Below, piece after piece: positions 11,054-22,885 of a stretch of 64,000 nucleotides of DNA (position 1 is its first letter; every line of letters starts with the position of its first letter). Origin of the DNA: Silene conica (taxonomy: Eukaryota > Streptophyta > Magnoliopsida > Caryophyllales > Caryophyllaceae); assembly GCA_029255685.2 (NCBI GenBank), contig CM055313.2, positions 73,448,641 through 73,512,640 on the forward strand, written 5' to 3'. The notes beneath the pieces were generated by a model that did no database searches, was not told the DNA's origin, and worked only from the letters and a program-made list of their open reading frames with translations. Both the position numbers and the translations under genes were made by a program.

Positions 11054-14000
11054 TGACTTGGATAGTAGAAACCCTACTCTTATAGTCAGATTTCATTATT
11101 ACATAAATGTGAGATCGATAATTCTGTGGAAACAAAGAACACCGAAAAGAAGGATGTATATTGTATATTTGTATCATTGTATGAAACTATGAATCATATT
11201 TGTTGAATACAGGAAATATTTCTCTAAGCCACGGTAACGTTTTGAAAAAAAAGGGTAATCCGTACAAGAGGTAGGCTTCGATCACTCTCATATGTTGCTT
11301 AGAGAACTGACACAATATAATTGCATTGGTTTCATTTCTTTGTACAATTGGTCAAATCTAACTTCTATTGTCTAATTTCTCGAACCCAACAACTTTGAAT
11401 ACCAATTTGGCAAATAATACATCGACTATCAAAAATCACTAGTCACTCAGCATCATACTTTTTTACAAAATCGATCACTTTCTAAATCCAATCACTATTA
11501 AATTTTAAATGCTTTATCATAAACTTTTATCTTAATTATTGCACATTTTATATGGAGTATTATCTAGTTTATCTTAATTATTGCACATTTTATGTAAGTC
11601 TTATGCTATTGTTACAAATATGTTACCATAGGTAATGTTGGTAATTTAAGTGAATATGTGGTTATTTGAGTGTACTTGAGATTCATTTAAGATTTGAGTA
11701 GTGTTAAAATCGTCATAATATATGGAGGTGTAGGTATCGATCTCTAACACATATATATGTTCACATTTCAAATATAACGAGATTATGTGTCATATATGTG
11801 CGATGAGTAGTACACTAGTAATGCAGTAGAAACTTGAAATTTATTTTGCTAGATAGTCATATCTTTTGTTCAATTTAAACTCGATAAAATTCTCTGAACT
11901 CAACAATTTGCCTTGTTTCTAAGCTTTTTGCAATTTTTTTTATTTATTTAATTGATTAAATATTCTTATCCAAATTGAAAAATAAACTCAGTTGGAAGGG
12001 TCTTTGTTTTTCTCTTGAGTAGAAGGTTTAGTTATATATTTATGAAACATAAAAGACTCTAGAAGTTAGAAAAAAATTGATGTTCTTTTGAATTTTTATA
12101 TATAAATATTGATAATCTTATTTAATAGAAAATTTCCCAAAGCTGACACTATATATAAAATCGACATTAAAAAATATACTATCTAAATAAATCAGTAAAC
12201 AATTTATTATTTTCATGTGTTTGGTAAATGACGTATTTGATTGTATATTGGTTGAAATCTACTGTTTTTTTATTATGATGCTAATAGTATATTGCATTAT
12301 CATATTCACTTTATTCACGAAATTATTTTAATTATCTTAAAATCATCTATTAATTACCGAACACGCTTGTCTAATTCTACTAATTTGTTTGTTTGTCAAA
12401 CCTACTATAAAATCAGTTAATCATATCCTATTAATAGTATTTGTTATCATGAATCTGTTTCTATTATTTGTCAAACATGATGTATATCTAAGTTGATCAC
12501 ATGCCTTCAAAATTCACGTCGATAGGTTATATTATGCTTTCGGTAGTAATATGAATCTCTATTTAAGAAAACCATACAACTTGAAGTTTTCTGTGGGCAA
12601 AAGAAAGATCGCATAGCACTTTCTAACAATGAACAAAAGGGACAAATTGATTGGAAAGGTAATAAGACACTCTTTTAATATTGACGAGTCGAGATAGACA
12701 AAGAATATCCATTATATAGATCATGATTCATGGCCCCTTTCGAATCAATTCCAAAATTATTGAAACTTTTTATTGAATGTCTTTAAATTTTGCTATAGGG
12801 CCTTTTTGCTTATAACACCTATCTTTTCTCTCTATTCTTTTGATGGGCTTGCTATGACCATCATACTTCTCCTTCGTACTTGATTCATTGCATTCGCTTG
12901 TTGGATACTTGTACGGGTTGGACGAGAGTAAGATTGGTCATTAGATTAGGCTCAGTTTGGTAAAATTACCTGAAAACACAATTAAAAACTGTAACTTGAA
13001 AACTGAAAAAGTAACCGATAACGTGGCTGGGAATTAAGAACTAATAAAGTAACTGTTTATATAAAATGTTTGACAAATTAACTTGAAAGATAGCTAATTT
13101 TAGTGAAATGACGTACAAGGATGTGAAAATTTTGGTCAAATAAGCTAACTGAATTGTCTTAACAAACAAAATCTTATTATCATTTAGTTGGGTTTAATAA
13201 AGAGATAAACTCATCTTGTTTGATAAATAGTTATTCACTTTTATTATTTTAACACTTCCGTTCTTAGTTACCATTTGATTTGGTTCGGGGATAGTTTATT
13301 TTAAATTTTTTTGCCATGAGTATTTTGTAATAGTAACACGCTCAATTATTCCAAATTGTCGTATTTAAGCACTTGGATAATCAAGAGGGTTATATTATGT
13401 ATGTAATTTTGTATGTTTTGAGACATTTTGAGTAAAAGTCGACAGTTATGTTTAACCAATCGAAGGTAAAGGGAATATAACACAAATAAAGTTATTGGGA
13501 TAATAAATAGATATGGACAAAAGTGTAGGCCAACTCGACTTGATACAACACAGCCCACCCAGTATGCCCAAATGATTTCCCATTAGCCCGCATATCTAGG
13601 TCAGCTTATCCTGCGCGCGCAATACACCTAAATCGAGTCTTAACCACCTCCTCCAATATAGCCTAAGGCCTATAAAACAAAATAAGAAAATCAATATTTG
13701 TAATTATGGGCAAGGCTCGGGCCGCATTTAAGTGAGCCTAGGCCTTGGCCCATCCCCCCTGCTCCCTAGTGCCGGTCCAAGCGATAGTAAGTCAGACCAA
13801 CTTACCCCTTAGCATCGCACGACTTGCATTAGCCTGACTCGATGACTACTTCTATTTAATCATATGAAGTCGTCTATTGGACCACCAACAGTCGAGTGAG
13901 GAGACATAAATGGCGCGAAAATGGGATATTGTCACGAAAATATCTACATTGTTACCCTGACTGAACTACATACATGGTTGACACGTTATTCAATATCATG

Positions 14001-14126
14001 AAAATATTAGCATTGTAACTTATCTAGATAAATTGCCGAAATATCATTCTGTATTATTAAACAGTCATACACACGACATACAATGGACGCGAATCTTCAA
14101 AGTAGATAAGTTCTAAAGATCACTTA
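11054..14126. other. AT-rich intergenic DNA without recognised genes
   Basis: Three kilobases with no credible coding sequence. A 28-bp direct repeat containing TTATCTTAATTATTGCACAT occurs at about 11527 and 11570. Part of this may be the body of the Helitron whose 3' end lies at 9106. Confidence 0.4.
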
Positions 14127-14459
14127 GACCATCCCCAAGCAAAAGGTCGATTTAATCGAGTCAATAACGTATTAACCTTAATCTTACCTTATTGATATTG
14201 ACCCTTTTTTACCCTCCCAAACAGAAAGTCGATTTAATCGAGTCAATAACATAGTTTTTCTTTTCTTTTTTTTCTTATTCTAATTTGTAACCAACGAGAG
14301 TTTGCCACGTAAGGGGTCAATTTGGGAGTCAATTTACTCCACCTTGGGTCACAAATTGACCCTCAACACCATTGGGTCAATCCTAATCTTCACTTAATTG
14401 TAATTAACTTGACCCAAGCAAGCAATTGACCTAGCAATTGACCTTGCTTGGGGATGGTC
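14127..14459. mobile_element. Tourist-like (PIF/Harbinger) MITE
   Basis: The ends GACCATCCCCAAGC and GCTTGGGGATGGTC are perfect inverted repeats, flanked on both sides by the 3-bp target duplication TTA, which is diagnostic of PIF/Harbinger. There are 333 bp and no coding sequence. Confidence 0.85.
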
Positions 14460-15255
14460 TTAAGAATGAACCCGACAAATGATTCACTAGCGCCGGTAAT
14501 GGGCCAGGTCAATTTAAGCCATGTCAAATCGTAATAGAAAGACTTCATGTTAGATCGGGTCATTTTGAGTTACAAATAAAATTAAAATCCTCTATTAAAA
14601 CGTAACATCGAATATATGGTCGGGTTAATTTTAGCGAGTTTAGTAGAATACATAAACATTCGAAGAACATAATGTATGTGAAGAAAAAAGGAAAAGGATG
14701 ACGCAAAAAAAGGGTGTGAAATGACAAGTAACTGAGACATATAAAAAAGGAATCCAAGCATGACAGGGAGATAACCCATAAGATGGAGATGAGACAGTGG
14801 CCTTATTTGGTAAGCTCTGTAAATTGTCTCACTGGTCTATAAAGTCTAATAAACTGCACCAAATAAACTGGCTACCTTTCAGTAGTTTTCTTCATCTCAT
14901 CAGTCCCTATTCATGTCATGTCTCCATGGTTATGACAAAGAGAGATAGAGATAGATCACACTGATTTTGCTTACCTGCGAACTCTTTTCTTTTTCTTTCT
15001 TTAATTAATACTCTTAGTTCATTAATTTTTAAGTTCTTGTTCTTCTTGCCTTTTTTGTTTACCTTTTCCTGCACCCTTATTTGTTGCGCCCTAATTTCTT
15101 CTGACTTTTTCTATCTTTGTAATCTTCATTTTCGTTTCATGTTGACTGGATTAGGAGTAAAAAATTATTGTACATCTATGAGTGAGAGGCTTCGCTCGAC
15201 AAGATTAACAAATTATAGAGGATCGAAATACACAATTATTATGTTTTTGGGTATA
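14460..15255. other. Spacer without recognised features
   Basis: Mostly T-rich DNA. The short frames at 14560-14779 and 15037-15261 show no conserved motif. Confidence 0.35.
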
Positions 15256-15264
15256 AAATAATAA

Positions 15265-16518
15265 GGGATAATTCACACGGTACTCCCGAGGTTTGGCTTA
15301 ATTCACGTGGTGCCCATGCGTTTAAGTTTGTGCACATGGTACCCCTCAACTTTCATTTAAATGCACGAATTGCCCTTACCCTGACCTCCGTTAAGACGCC
15401 GTTAACTCCCCTACTCTAACTTATTTCCCCCCTTTTCCTAACCTCTTTTCCCCTAATTCCACTCATAAGCAAAATGAAAAAAGGACATTCTCTTACTGAT
15501 ATACTTGTGCAACAAAACAAAAAAAACAACTTCAAAAACCAGCCCACCACCGCCTCTCATCTGCCCACCACCAGCCGCCCACCCTCATACCGTTTCACCC
15601 CCACCAATCATACAACCCTTAATCTCAAACCCGTGAGTCACTTAACTAACTTATTTTATTCCCCATAATACACTTTTTTATCATCTATCATATTTTTTTC
15701 AATCAAATACCATCATCCTAACCCATCATTTATAAAGACAAAATCAACAATCCTCAACTCGCCATCACTAATACCCACATAAAGTTCCAAAACTTTCGAT
15801 TATTTACTTGCAATTAGAATAAGCCCACTACAAAAATCCATATAATTAAAGACATATCAGTGAAGGGGAAGGGAACATCTAGTTGGAAAAATTGTAAAGA
15901 AGGTGAATATGGCTCTTCTTCGTAGTCCATTAGTATGCAAAACTCTCCATGAGTATAAAAAAACAAAAATCGATGCATTTGTTATAGAGTTCATTCAGGA
16001 ATTAACAAAGTAGGCGAGAGAGAAAGTGCAATTTTAGTTAGGAAATGAAGAAATTCTAATTGATTATTGGAGAAATTATGGTTATATTAATTTGGGGAAA
16101 TTAGTTGATGATGAAGTTTCTGGGAAGTTTGGGTGTATTGATTTTGATTAGGAAGAATGAAGAAGAAGGGATGACACTTTTCGATGTAACTTAGTTATGG
16201 AAGATAAATTAATGAAAGAGAAGAAGATTAGACAAAGGAAGGTAAAATTTGTAGGAATGAACTGGAGAAAGAATTTTGGAGTTTTGTTCAATTAAAATGG
16301 GTGAAGAAACAGTAAAGAGAAAGAAAGAGATGAAGATTAAAGAAAACAAAGAGGAAAGGTAACCTAGGAATGATTAGGTAACGGCGTCATAATGGAGTTT
16401 AAGATAAGGGCAATTCGTGCACTTAAATGAAAGTTGAGGGGTACCATGTGCACAAACTTAAACGCAGGGGTACCAAGTGAATTAAGCCAAACCTCGGGGA
16501 CACCGTGTGAATTATCCC
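15265..16518. mobile_element. Non-autonomous Mutator-like element
   Basis: Inverted ends of about 150 bp (left begins GGGATAATTCACACGGT, right ends ACCGTGTGAATTATCCC) are flanked by a perfect 9-bp target duplication AAATAATAA (15256-15264 and 16519-16527). Long TIRs plus a 9-bp duplication define MULEs. The roughly 950-bp interior has a proline/threonine-rich frame at 15474-15668 and a purine-rich right half, but no transposase and no identifiable captured gene. Confidence 0.88.
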
Positions 16519-16541
16519 AAATAATAATGTACAATAAGTTA

Positions 16542-16823
16542 CTTCTCCATTCAAATTCATAGGGTATGTATGCTCTATGAACAAATTAAGAATTTATTAA
16601 AAAAAATTATTGAAACGACAATGAGAAGTGTGTATGCGGTTTTTTTTGTTAAGGTTAATGTTTTTTTATTGTTTAATGTTAGGCCATTGGATGACATTTT
16701 GTATAAATAATTGAGATTCATAAGCATACTTTAATAAAAAAAATTGTTTTATTAGGAAAGGTGTAATTTGGATATAAATAGATTAAAATAGAATAGGTGT
16801 AGTTTGGATATGAATGGAGGAAG
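16542..16823. mobile_element. Stowaway-like MITE
   Basis: The ends CTTCTCCATTCAAATTCA and GGATATGAATGGAGGAAG are imperfect inverted repeats flanked by TA (16540-16541 and 16824-16825). It lies only 14 bp past the MULE target duplication. Confidence 0.65.
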
Positions 16824-16988
16824 TATTATTTAGGCTATGTTTGTTAATTGGTATATTGGTCAAATTTCAATATATTGGAGAGATTCAGCAGGTTTGACTT
16901 ACCAATGTTTGGTTAATCACATATTGAAATTGTATATTGGAGTCCAATATCTTATTTTACAATATGCTGCTCCTACCAGCATAGTGGA

Positions 16989-17231
16989 TTAACGGATTAC
17001 AAAGAAAAAAATTGTCTTATTTGATGAAATTCTTAGGAGACCCGGGTTCAAGCCTCCCCAAGAGCAAAATCTTGTGGAGCATTTTTGGCCCGAGTCCATG
17101 CCTAAATAAACTTCGAGCCTGTTACCCTCGGTTGGTTTACCTAGTGTATGTGGTTTGCAGACTATCACATATACCCGAGGGTTTATCCAGTGCGCACCGC
17201 AGGTAGCGGCAACGGGTTCCCTCGTTACCAA
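16989..17231 (+). mobile_element. SINE-like element
   Basis: A B-box-like GGGTTCAAGCC lies within GACCCGGGTTCAAGCCTCCC, as in a tRNA T-arm, followed by CAAAATCTTGTGGAGCATT. The head-side part recurs at about 45150-45265 (minus) and the tail-side part at 3073-3285 (minus), so the sequence is a dispersed repeat. The A-box side is decayed. The 80-codon frame on the opposite strand is shared with the 3-kb copy only because the DNA is shared. Confidence 0.55.
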
Positions 17232-18348
17232 AAAAATAAAATATAAACCTTCCTTTTATATATTTAATAAATAATTTGTTCATGTCCTTACACTACAAGA
17301 GATATTGTATAGGGCTACTGAAAATGATGACGAAATTCAGAAGTCCTTAAGAAATTAGCGACCAAATCCAGTCGCTAGGGTTAGTCGCCTTTGGTGACGA
17401 AATTTAAAAAACACGGGCAAAGAATAGCCGTCGCCAAATTTGGTGACCGCGTAGTCGCCAAATCGGCGACAAGTGATTTTGATTAGCAACTGTTATCCGT
17501 CGCCACATTAGCAACAGGTGAGACAAAATTGGCGACTGAAATCAGTCGCCAATGGAAAATAGAAACAGAAGGTTAGCGACGGCCATCCGTCGCCAAATTT
17601 ACATTTTTGGTCGTTAATTTTACATGATTTTTGCCGTAAAAATCAGTTTTGCCCTAGCCAAATCCTTAACTAAATACATATAAACCTGCAAACAAAAGCA
17701 ACAGCAGCAGCGCACAACCCAGAAGATGTCGAACATCTGAAACTGAAATAACTAAAATAATTCGGATTACAAAGTACTAATGTCTCGCACTTATCCAATG
17801 AAAAATAAAAATTATCCGACGCATACTAAACATTAAACATTATCCAACAATAAAAATTATCCCACGCAAAAGTTACTAAAACACCGGGAAATAAGCTCCC
17901 GCCTCACTACGACATCCATAATCTGGATCTCTTGGATCCTAATCCTGTGGGCGACAACCACTGTTGCAACTTGGAAAATAAGAAGACATCTTATCCATTT
18001 CTTCTTTCATCCTTCTTATTTCTTCATCCATTTCGGTGTCCCTTCTTTCCTTCTCGGCTAGTTGAGATTGGAGGTGACTTACCATGACAGGGACATATGT
18101 TTGGTGCTGGGAGGAGGGACCCCTTCTTGACGGTGGGTCGTAAAAAAGCTTTTTCGCCGAACTGGCCCCGTAGACATCTCCTTTCTAGTAACCCTCTACA
18201 AGTTCAAACCAAAGTTGATTGTCGGAAATGTCAGGGTTGTTCTTCTTTCGGATAAAAAATCTTTCCTACAAGAAATATTTCCTACATAAAATGAAACATT
18301 ATTGTTTGGTTAGTAATTGATCATAAACCATATTTTAAATACATTAAA

Positions 18349-19249
18349 GAGTTTTTTGTCATATAGCACCTAACATTTACACTATCTGTAGAAATAGTAC
18401 CTAAAGTTATTTTTTTGCCCAACAACACCTGACATTTTCTGTTTTTTGTCTACTAACACCAAAATCAGTTTTCCGTAACAGTGAAATTGATTTGACATTT
18501 TGACCTTATTTCTTCATTCTTTCTTTTCCACTGATGCATTCTATAAGTAATTGACAATGGATCTTATTCATAAGGGACTTATATTCATTCAACAAGTCAT
18601 TTATAACATTTTTTTTTACCAATAAGTCATTTCTTCATCAATCCACTTGATAAACAACACCCACCCAAACTCGTCCCTGCATTGTAAAACTTGCAGGCCA
18701 TGAATCTCCTGCCCGGATTTTGATGTGTCCATAATGTTTTCTCAGCTAGTGGAATGCCACAATTGCATCTCACCCGCTTTGTTGAGTTTGAGGATGAGCT
18801 TAGATAAGACATATTGGGTTGCAAGGATGGTGAGGGAAGAGGAGAAAACTCGACAAAGTAAGCACAATTTGGGGTTTTAATTTGAGAATCGAGGAATTAA
18901 ATAACTAAGTAGGAGGTTACATTAGGATTTAATTGGAGAGAAATTAGGTTAAATTGAAGGAAAATTAGCAAAAGGTGAAATTGGGTCTAGAGAAGGATGA
19001 TGAAGAGGGTAATAAAATGCATCAGGGAAAAGAAAGAAGCATTAAATCAGTTTTACCGTTAGTCAAGACGCGTCAAATCAATTTTAGCATTAGTCAAGAT
19101 GGAATCTTTATTTTTTTTGACGGAAAAACTGATTTTGGTGTTATTAGACAAAAAACTGAAAATGTTATTAGGTGTTGTTGGGCAAAAAAAAAATTTAGGT
19201 ACTATTTTTACAGACAGTGTAAATGTTAGGTATCTAACAAAAAACACTC
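18349..19249. mobile_element. Non-autonomous MULE carrying a zinc-finger fragment
   Basis: Terminal inverted repeats of about 130 bp (left starts GAGTTTTTTGTCATATAGCA; right ends ACAAAAAACACTC) are flanked by a perfect 9-bp target duplication TACATTAAA (18340-18348 and 19250-19258). It sits in an intron-like part of the CACTA transposase relic. The interior holds a GRF zinc-finger fragment, which makes it a small Pack-MULE. Confidence 0.88.
18627..18824 (-). pseudogene. GRF-type zinc-finger fragment captured by the MULE
   Basis: A 65-codon frame contains CNCGIPLAEKTLWTHQNPGR followed by RFMACKFY, then GGCC. The GRF zinc finger has CxCG, a T..T..NPGR.F..C core and a final GC.FF.W.D. The first three zinc ligands are visible; the tail diverges after GGC, so the finger is probably incomplete. 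GRF fingers occur in plant topoisomerase- and AP-endonuclease-like proteins and in many small transposon-associated proteins; the donor gene is unknown. Confidence 0.6.
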
Positions 19250-20197
19250 TACATTAAACCGTACTATAAATACATTAAAAATTAAATATACAATAACACT
19301 TACATATAATTCGCGATCGTTTTGCTTGGTAAAGATCAACTCTGTCTTTCCCTTCTTGACATGTGTCTAAAGGAAGAGGTCTACAACCGATTGTAACTTG
19401 TCCTTATTCTTCTTTGCCTATAAAAAATAATGAATTCGTAAGGTGTTAGTTAGCTAATTAAAAGCTAAATAATACTAAGAAGATAAAAATAATAAATTAC
19501 AAGACTAAATACTTACACCTGACAATCACTACTACAGAAACCCTTAAGGACATCGGTTAATGGACATCAGATTTTGGAAAAATCTGATGTAATTAATTTG
19601 CACATCAGTTGATTACAAAAATCTGATGTCCTTATAAAATAAAGGACATCGGTTTCTATTTCAAACCTATGTCCATAAGTATTGATTTCAATGCACATCA
19701 GACTAAATGACAACCCATGTACATTAATTGATCAAGGACATCAGTTGTTTAAGTAAGCCGATGTTAATTATTGTTGTAAAAAACGCGCAAAACATAAAAC
19801 AATAACCCTCGCTCATCAGTGTATGTATTAATTATTATATCTCACGATACAATACCTATCTACTGTTCATCATCTCTATACATACAATACCGGCCTACTA
19901 CTGTTCATCGTCTCTATACATACAATACCGGCCTACTGTTCATTATCTCTTCTAAATTACTGTTCATCGACTTCTAGTTCATCGATCAACCACTAATTTG
20001 CTGGCCTACTTGTCGTCGTTCATATCATTATTCATCAGTTCGTCCTTCGTTCATTCAATTCGTCATTCATCAGTTCATTCCTTCTTCTTATTAGGTAATT
20101 TTCTTAGTTAAATTGATTATTTTTCTTAGTTAAATTGATTATTTTTCTGTATTTGTTTTGTTATTTTGATGAATCACGAACTGATGATTGAACGAAA

Positions 20198-20250
20198 TTG
20201 GGGGTTTAGGGTTTAAATTGGGGGTTTAGGGTTTAAATTGGGGGTTTATT
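20198..20250. repeat. Short tandem repeat of GGGTTTAGGGTTTAAATTGG
   Basis: Two to three head-to-tail copies of a 24-bp unit lie in the left part of the Pack-CACTA. The unit contains a telomere-like TTTAGGG word, but this is too short to be telomeric sequence. Confidence 0.8.
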
Positions 20251-20549
20251 TTTCTGTATTTGTTCAGTTCATTCCTTCTTGTTAAGGCAACTATATTGTA
20301 CTGGGTGCATTCACTGTTATTGCACTGGGTTTAAATCTGCGATTATTTGTACTGCTACTCACTCTTGTGTGCATTCACTGTTATATTTGTTATTGCACTG
20401 GGTTTAAATCTGTGATTATTTGTTGTTTGTACTACTACTCACTCTTGCTAAGCACGGGGTAATTGATTTGGTATATCCATCCCAGAAAGATACAACTTCT
20501 GTAATGCTGAGGGATGACAGCAACTTGTAGTTAGATCTGTGGCAGAAAA

Positions 20550-20664
20550 GACTCACATTTGTAGTGTGGATGGTTGCTCCAGTAGTCATAGTAATGTCCT
20601 GATCTGGAACCAACTCAAATTCCATGTTCTGGAGAAGGAATGTCACAACCGAATATTTGTTCAC
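20550..20664 (-). pseudogene. Captured C-terminal fragment of a CYP97C-like P450
   Basis: The minus strand reads MEFELVPDQDITMTTGATIH followed by TTN. The ELVPDQ...MTTGATIHTTNG stretch is typical of the extreme C terminus of CYP97C carotenoid epsilon-ring hydroxylases (LUT1), plastid enzymes of lutein synthesis. Only about 35 residues match; the haem-binding cysteine region is absent. After TTN the frame turns into unrelated sequence. It lies opposite in orientation to the other captured fragments. The assignment is from memory of the family. Confidence 0.55.
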
Positions 20665-20708
20665 TAGGGTTAGTCTTTCTTAAATAACAGATTTGGTTTT
20701 GATTACAG

Positions 20709-21006
20709 GGCATCTTGCTGCGCCATTAGTTGCTCATATTGTCTGCAATTTTATGGGACTGCCTGTTATATATTCTAAAAGAGGTGAGCGTCAAACTTTG
20801 GTGGTATTATTTTCTCAGACATGCATTGTAACTTGTAAGTGCTATAACCAAGGTACATCACATCTGCCTTCAATATGGTTTTGGTTTCAGGGTTAGTGGT
20901 AAGCATATCTTCCGTCGCAGGCGCTGTAGCTTTTTTTTGGGCATCAGCTCATGATACCAATGTGTCGATACCTTCGTCACTACGGATATACCATCGTATT
21001 GTCTGA
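20709..21006 (+). pseudogene. Captured 3' exons of a CAAX protease 2 (FACE2/RCE1-like) gene
   Basis: Exon 20709-20783 encodes GHLAAPLVAHIVCNFMGLPV plus IYSKRGE, between an AG acceptor and a GT donor. Exon 20891-21006 encodes GLVVSISSVAGAVAFFWASA and then a short tail to TGA. The H..C/VxHxxxNxMG motif and the following hydrophobic helix fit the C terminus of the ER CPBP/RCE1-type prenyl-protein endoprotease, which trims CAAX tripeptides. The catalytic glutamate-rich N-terminal motifs are absent. The exon-intron structure is kept, so capture was at DNA level. Confidence 0.65.
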
Positions 21007-21009
21007 ACA

Positions 21010-21786
21010 GAAAGGTGGCTATTCTATGGCAGGACGACTGTCAGATTCGGTATTCAAACGAGTCGTTTATCAATAATAATGATATTTATGACTCTCCTTC
21101 AATGACTCTTTGGAGTTCTGCCACCATAATCGGTGACAAAACTCGCTACCTTAACGTTGTAAATAATATGATTAGTAATGTGCTCGCAACTCGAGCAACC
21201 GAAGGTGGGTCATTTATGAAATTTGCAACCGCTTTTGTGAACTATTCAGCGATTCAGCCTATATATGGGTTCGGACAGTGTACTCCGAACTTAAGTCCTA
21301 ACGATTGTTACCAGTGTTTGAATTCGTCGATCCAACGCTTTGATCAACAGAGGCCGGGTGGACGGATTTTGGTGCCGAGTTGCATAGTATGGTATGACAT
21401 TTACCCCGTCTTCAATTACGTTTCGTTTCCACCACCACCGTCACCATTGCCATCAGATTCTAAACCAAATAACGGTATGTAGGTACTCCAATCTTTCTCA
21501 TTTTCCGTATTATTATGACCCTGTTCTTTCTGGCTTAATTTCGGCTTCTTTCAATTTTGCTTAACAAAAATTGAGAAAACTCAAACACAAACATCTCTTT
21601 TTGTTTTTAGGACACAATAACAAAAGCCTGAAAATAATTATTATAGTGGCCGCAGTCTCAGGATTAGCCATAATATTTGCCATTGTATACTACTTGTGCA
21701 GAAGAAACAGTAATACAAGTTTGCGTTGCATCCTTGGATGCCCTGAAAGTTGCTGGTTTACTGGGAAATCAGTTCTTAAGTTGTAG
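21010..21786 (+). pseudogene. Captured cysteine-rich receptor-like kinase (CRK) fragment
   Basis: Exon to 21474 encodes the end of one and most of a second Gnk2/DUF26 domain: LWQDDCQIRYSNESF, then C-X8-C-X2-C as CTPNLSPNDCYQC, and a CIVWYD close, followed by a proline-rich juxtamembrane tail. A GT donor at 21475 and AG at 21609-21610 border an intron. Exon 21611-21786 encodes NNKSLKIIIIVAAVSGLAII, a transmembrane helix, and CRR. The kinase domain is missing; the frame runs into unrelated codons and stops. CRKs are plasma-membrane stress/immune receptors; a transcript from here would yield an ectodomain-TM stub. Confidence 0.75.
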
Positions 21787-21897
21787 CCGAAGGTTGCAGG
21801 AGCTGATGTTTAGATACAATTGACGACTTATGATTAGCTACACTTTTTCTAGTGTTATTTATGTCCTTATAACATGTCTTATCATTCATGACTGCAG

Positions 21898-22273
21898 GCC
21901 GATCTTGCTAAGGTAGATAGGAAGAAAACACCATGGTTGTTGGCCTTATTCCATGTCCCTTGATATAATAGCAATGTGGCTCACCAAGGAGAAGGAGATG
22001 GGATGATGTCATCTATGGAACCGTTGCTCCATGCCGCTGGTGTGGACATAGTATTTGCTGGACATGTGCACGCTTACGAACGATCTGTAAGAATTTGTGC
22101 ATGTGTGTTTTATTATTTTAGTTTCTGTAAGACTATATTGGAGCCATGGACTTAGTTATTGCTGAATTACTGACAGAAACGCGTATATAATGGAAAATCT
22201 GATCCCTGTGGTGCTACTCATAATCTCATATAACTATTGGTGATGGAGGAAATTACGAGGGCTTAGCTCGCAG
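21898..22273 (+). pseudogene. Captured purple acid phosphatase exons
   Basis: Exon 21898-22086 encodes ADLAKVDRKKTPWLLALFHV, P, a TGA stop where the family has tryptophan, then YNSN, and later [16 protein letters not shown]. The exon 22177-22273 starts KRVYNGKSDPCGA and then shifts frame before [13 protein letters not shown] is the last metal-ligand motif of plant purple acid phosphatases, secreted Fe(III)-Zn/Mn phosphate-scavenging enzymes. Both exons keep AG/GT borders. With a nonsense codon and a frameshift, and lacking the other metal motifs, it cannot be active. Confidence 0.75.
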
Positions 22274-22801
22274 GTGTGTACTTCTAGTTTTTGCTGTTTA
22301 ATTGTATTATCGTTACAGTCTAACCTACTGATTATACGTACCCCATCCTACATGCACCTGTTTTCGCAAAACCCTTTCAAAAGTACCCATAAACAAATGG
22401 ATAAGACGTGACAAGAGGTGACATTGAATGCGGGTACTACGTAATGAGGTACATGCTAGAAATAGTCACTCGAGCTAATCCGACTGCACCTATCGAAGAG
22501 GTCAGATTATCCTTCCACTCTAAAACTCGTAAATATTTTCATAAACGTGCTTGATTCCCAATTCGGTTCATGACATACCTTTAATACGATGGTTTTAAAT
22601 GCCATATTTTTTGCTGTGTGTTTGTGTACTTTCGGATGGTGTCCCGTGACCATTATGGTGCCTAATGTTTAGTTGTGTTTAGTTAATGAGCTGTGAATTG
22701 TGACTTGTAAGTAGCGAAATACCCCGTATAGCGTTTACTGCGTCGATGTTTTATTTGTCAATTATTATTATTAAAGCTAGAATTTTGTGTATTATTTACA
22801 G

Positions 22802-22885
22802 GTTTTCAAACACCGACTGCCATATTCCCAAGAAGAAATCGACGAGGTCAGGGACTTGTGGGCGGACTATTTTCTAAATGCATAG
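22802..22885 (+). pseudogene. Captured terminal exon of an unidentified gene
   Basis: After an AG acceptor, 27 codons read VFKHRLPYSQEEIDEVRDLW and ADYFLNA before TAG. The composition and the clean acceptor suggest a genuine last exon of a host gene. I do not recognise the family. Confidence 0.35.

Larger units (their letters stand above)
17880..19420 (-). pseudogene. Plant En/Spm transposase relic, C-terminal part
   Basis: Minus-strand frames read, in order: 19320-19420, with a THVKKGK motif like the LFxxTH(T)KKD stretch of plant Ptta/En/Spm (Transposase_24) proteins; then 18180-18285, with NNPDISDNQLWFELVEGY and KGDVYG (family pattern ExxGxxKGxVYGxG); then 17930-18180, encoding a charged coiled coil rich in E, K, R and M. 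Stop codons interrupt at least three places, including one after FELVEGY. A 901-bp MULE splits the relic at 18349-19249. Family membership is inferred from motif layout. Confidence 0.6.

Noticed and set aside
20198..20250. Interstitial telomeric repeat
   Set aside because: Only a few TTTAGGG words within a 24-bp unit; not a telomere array.
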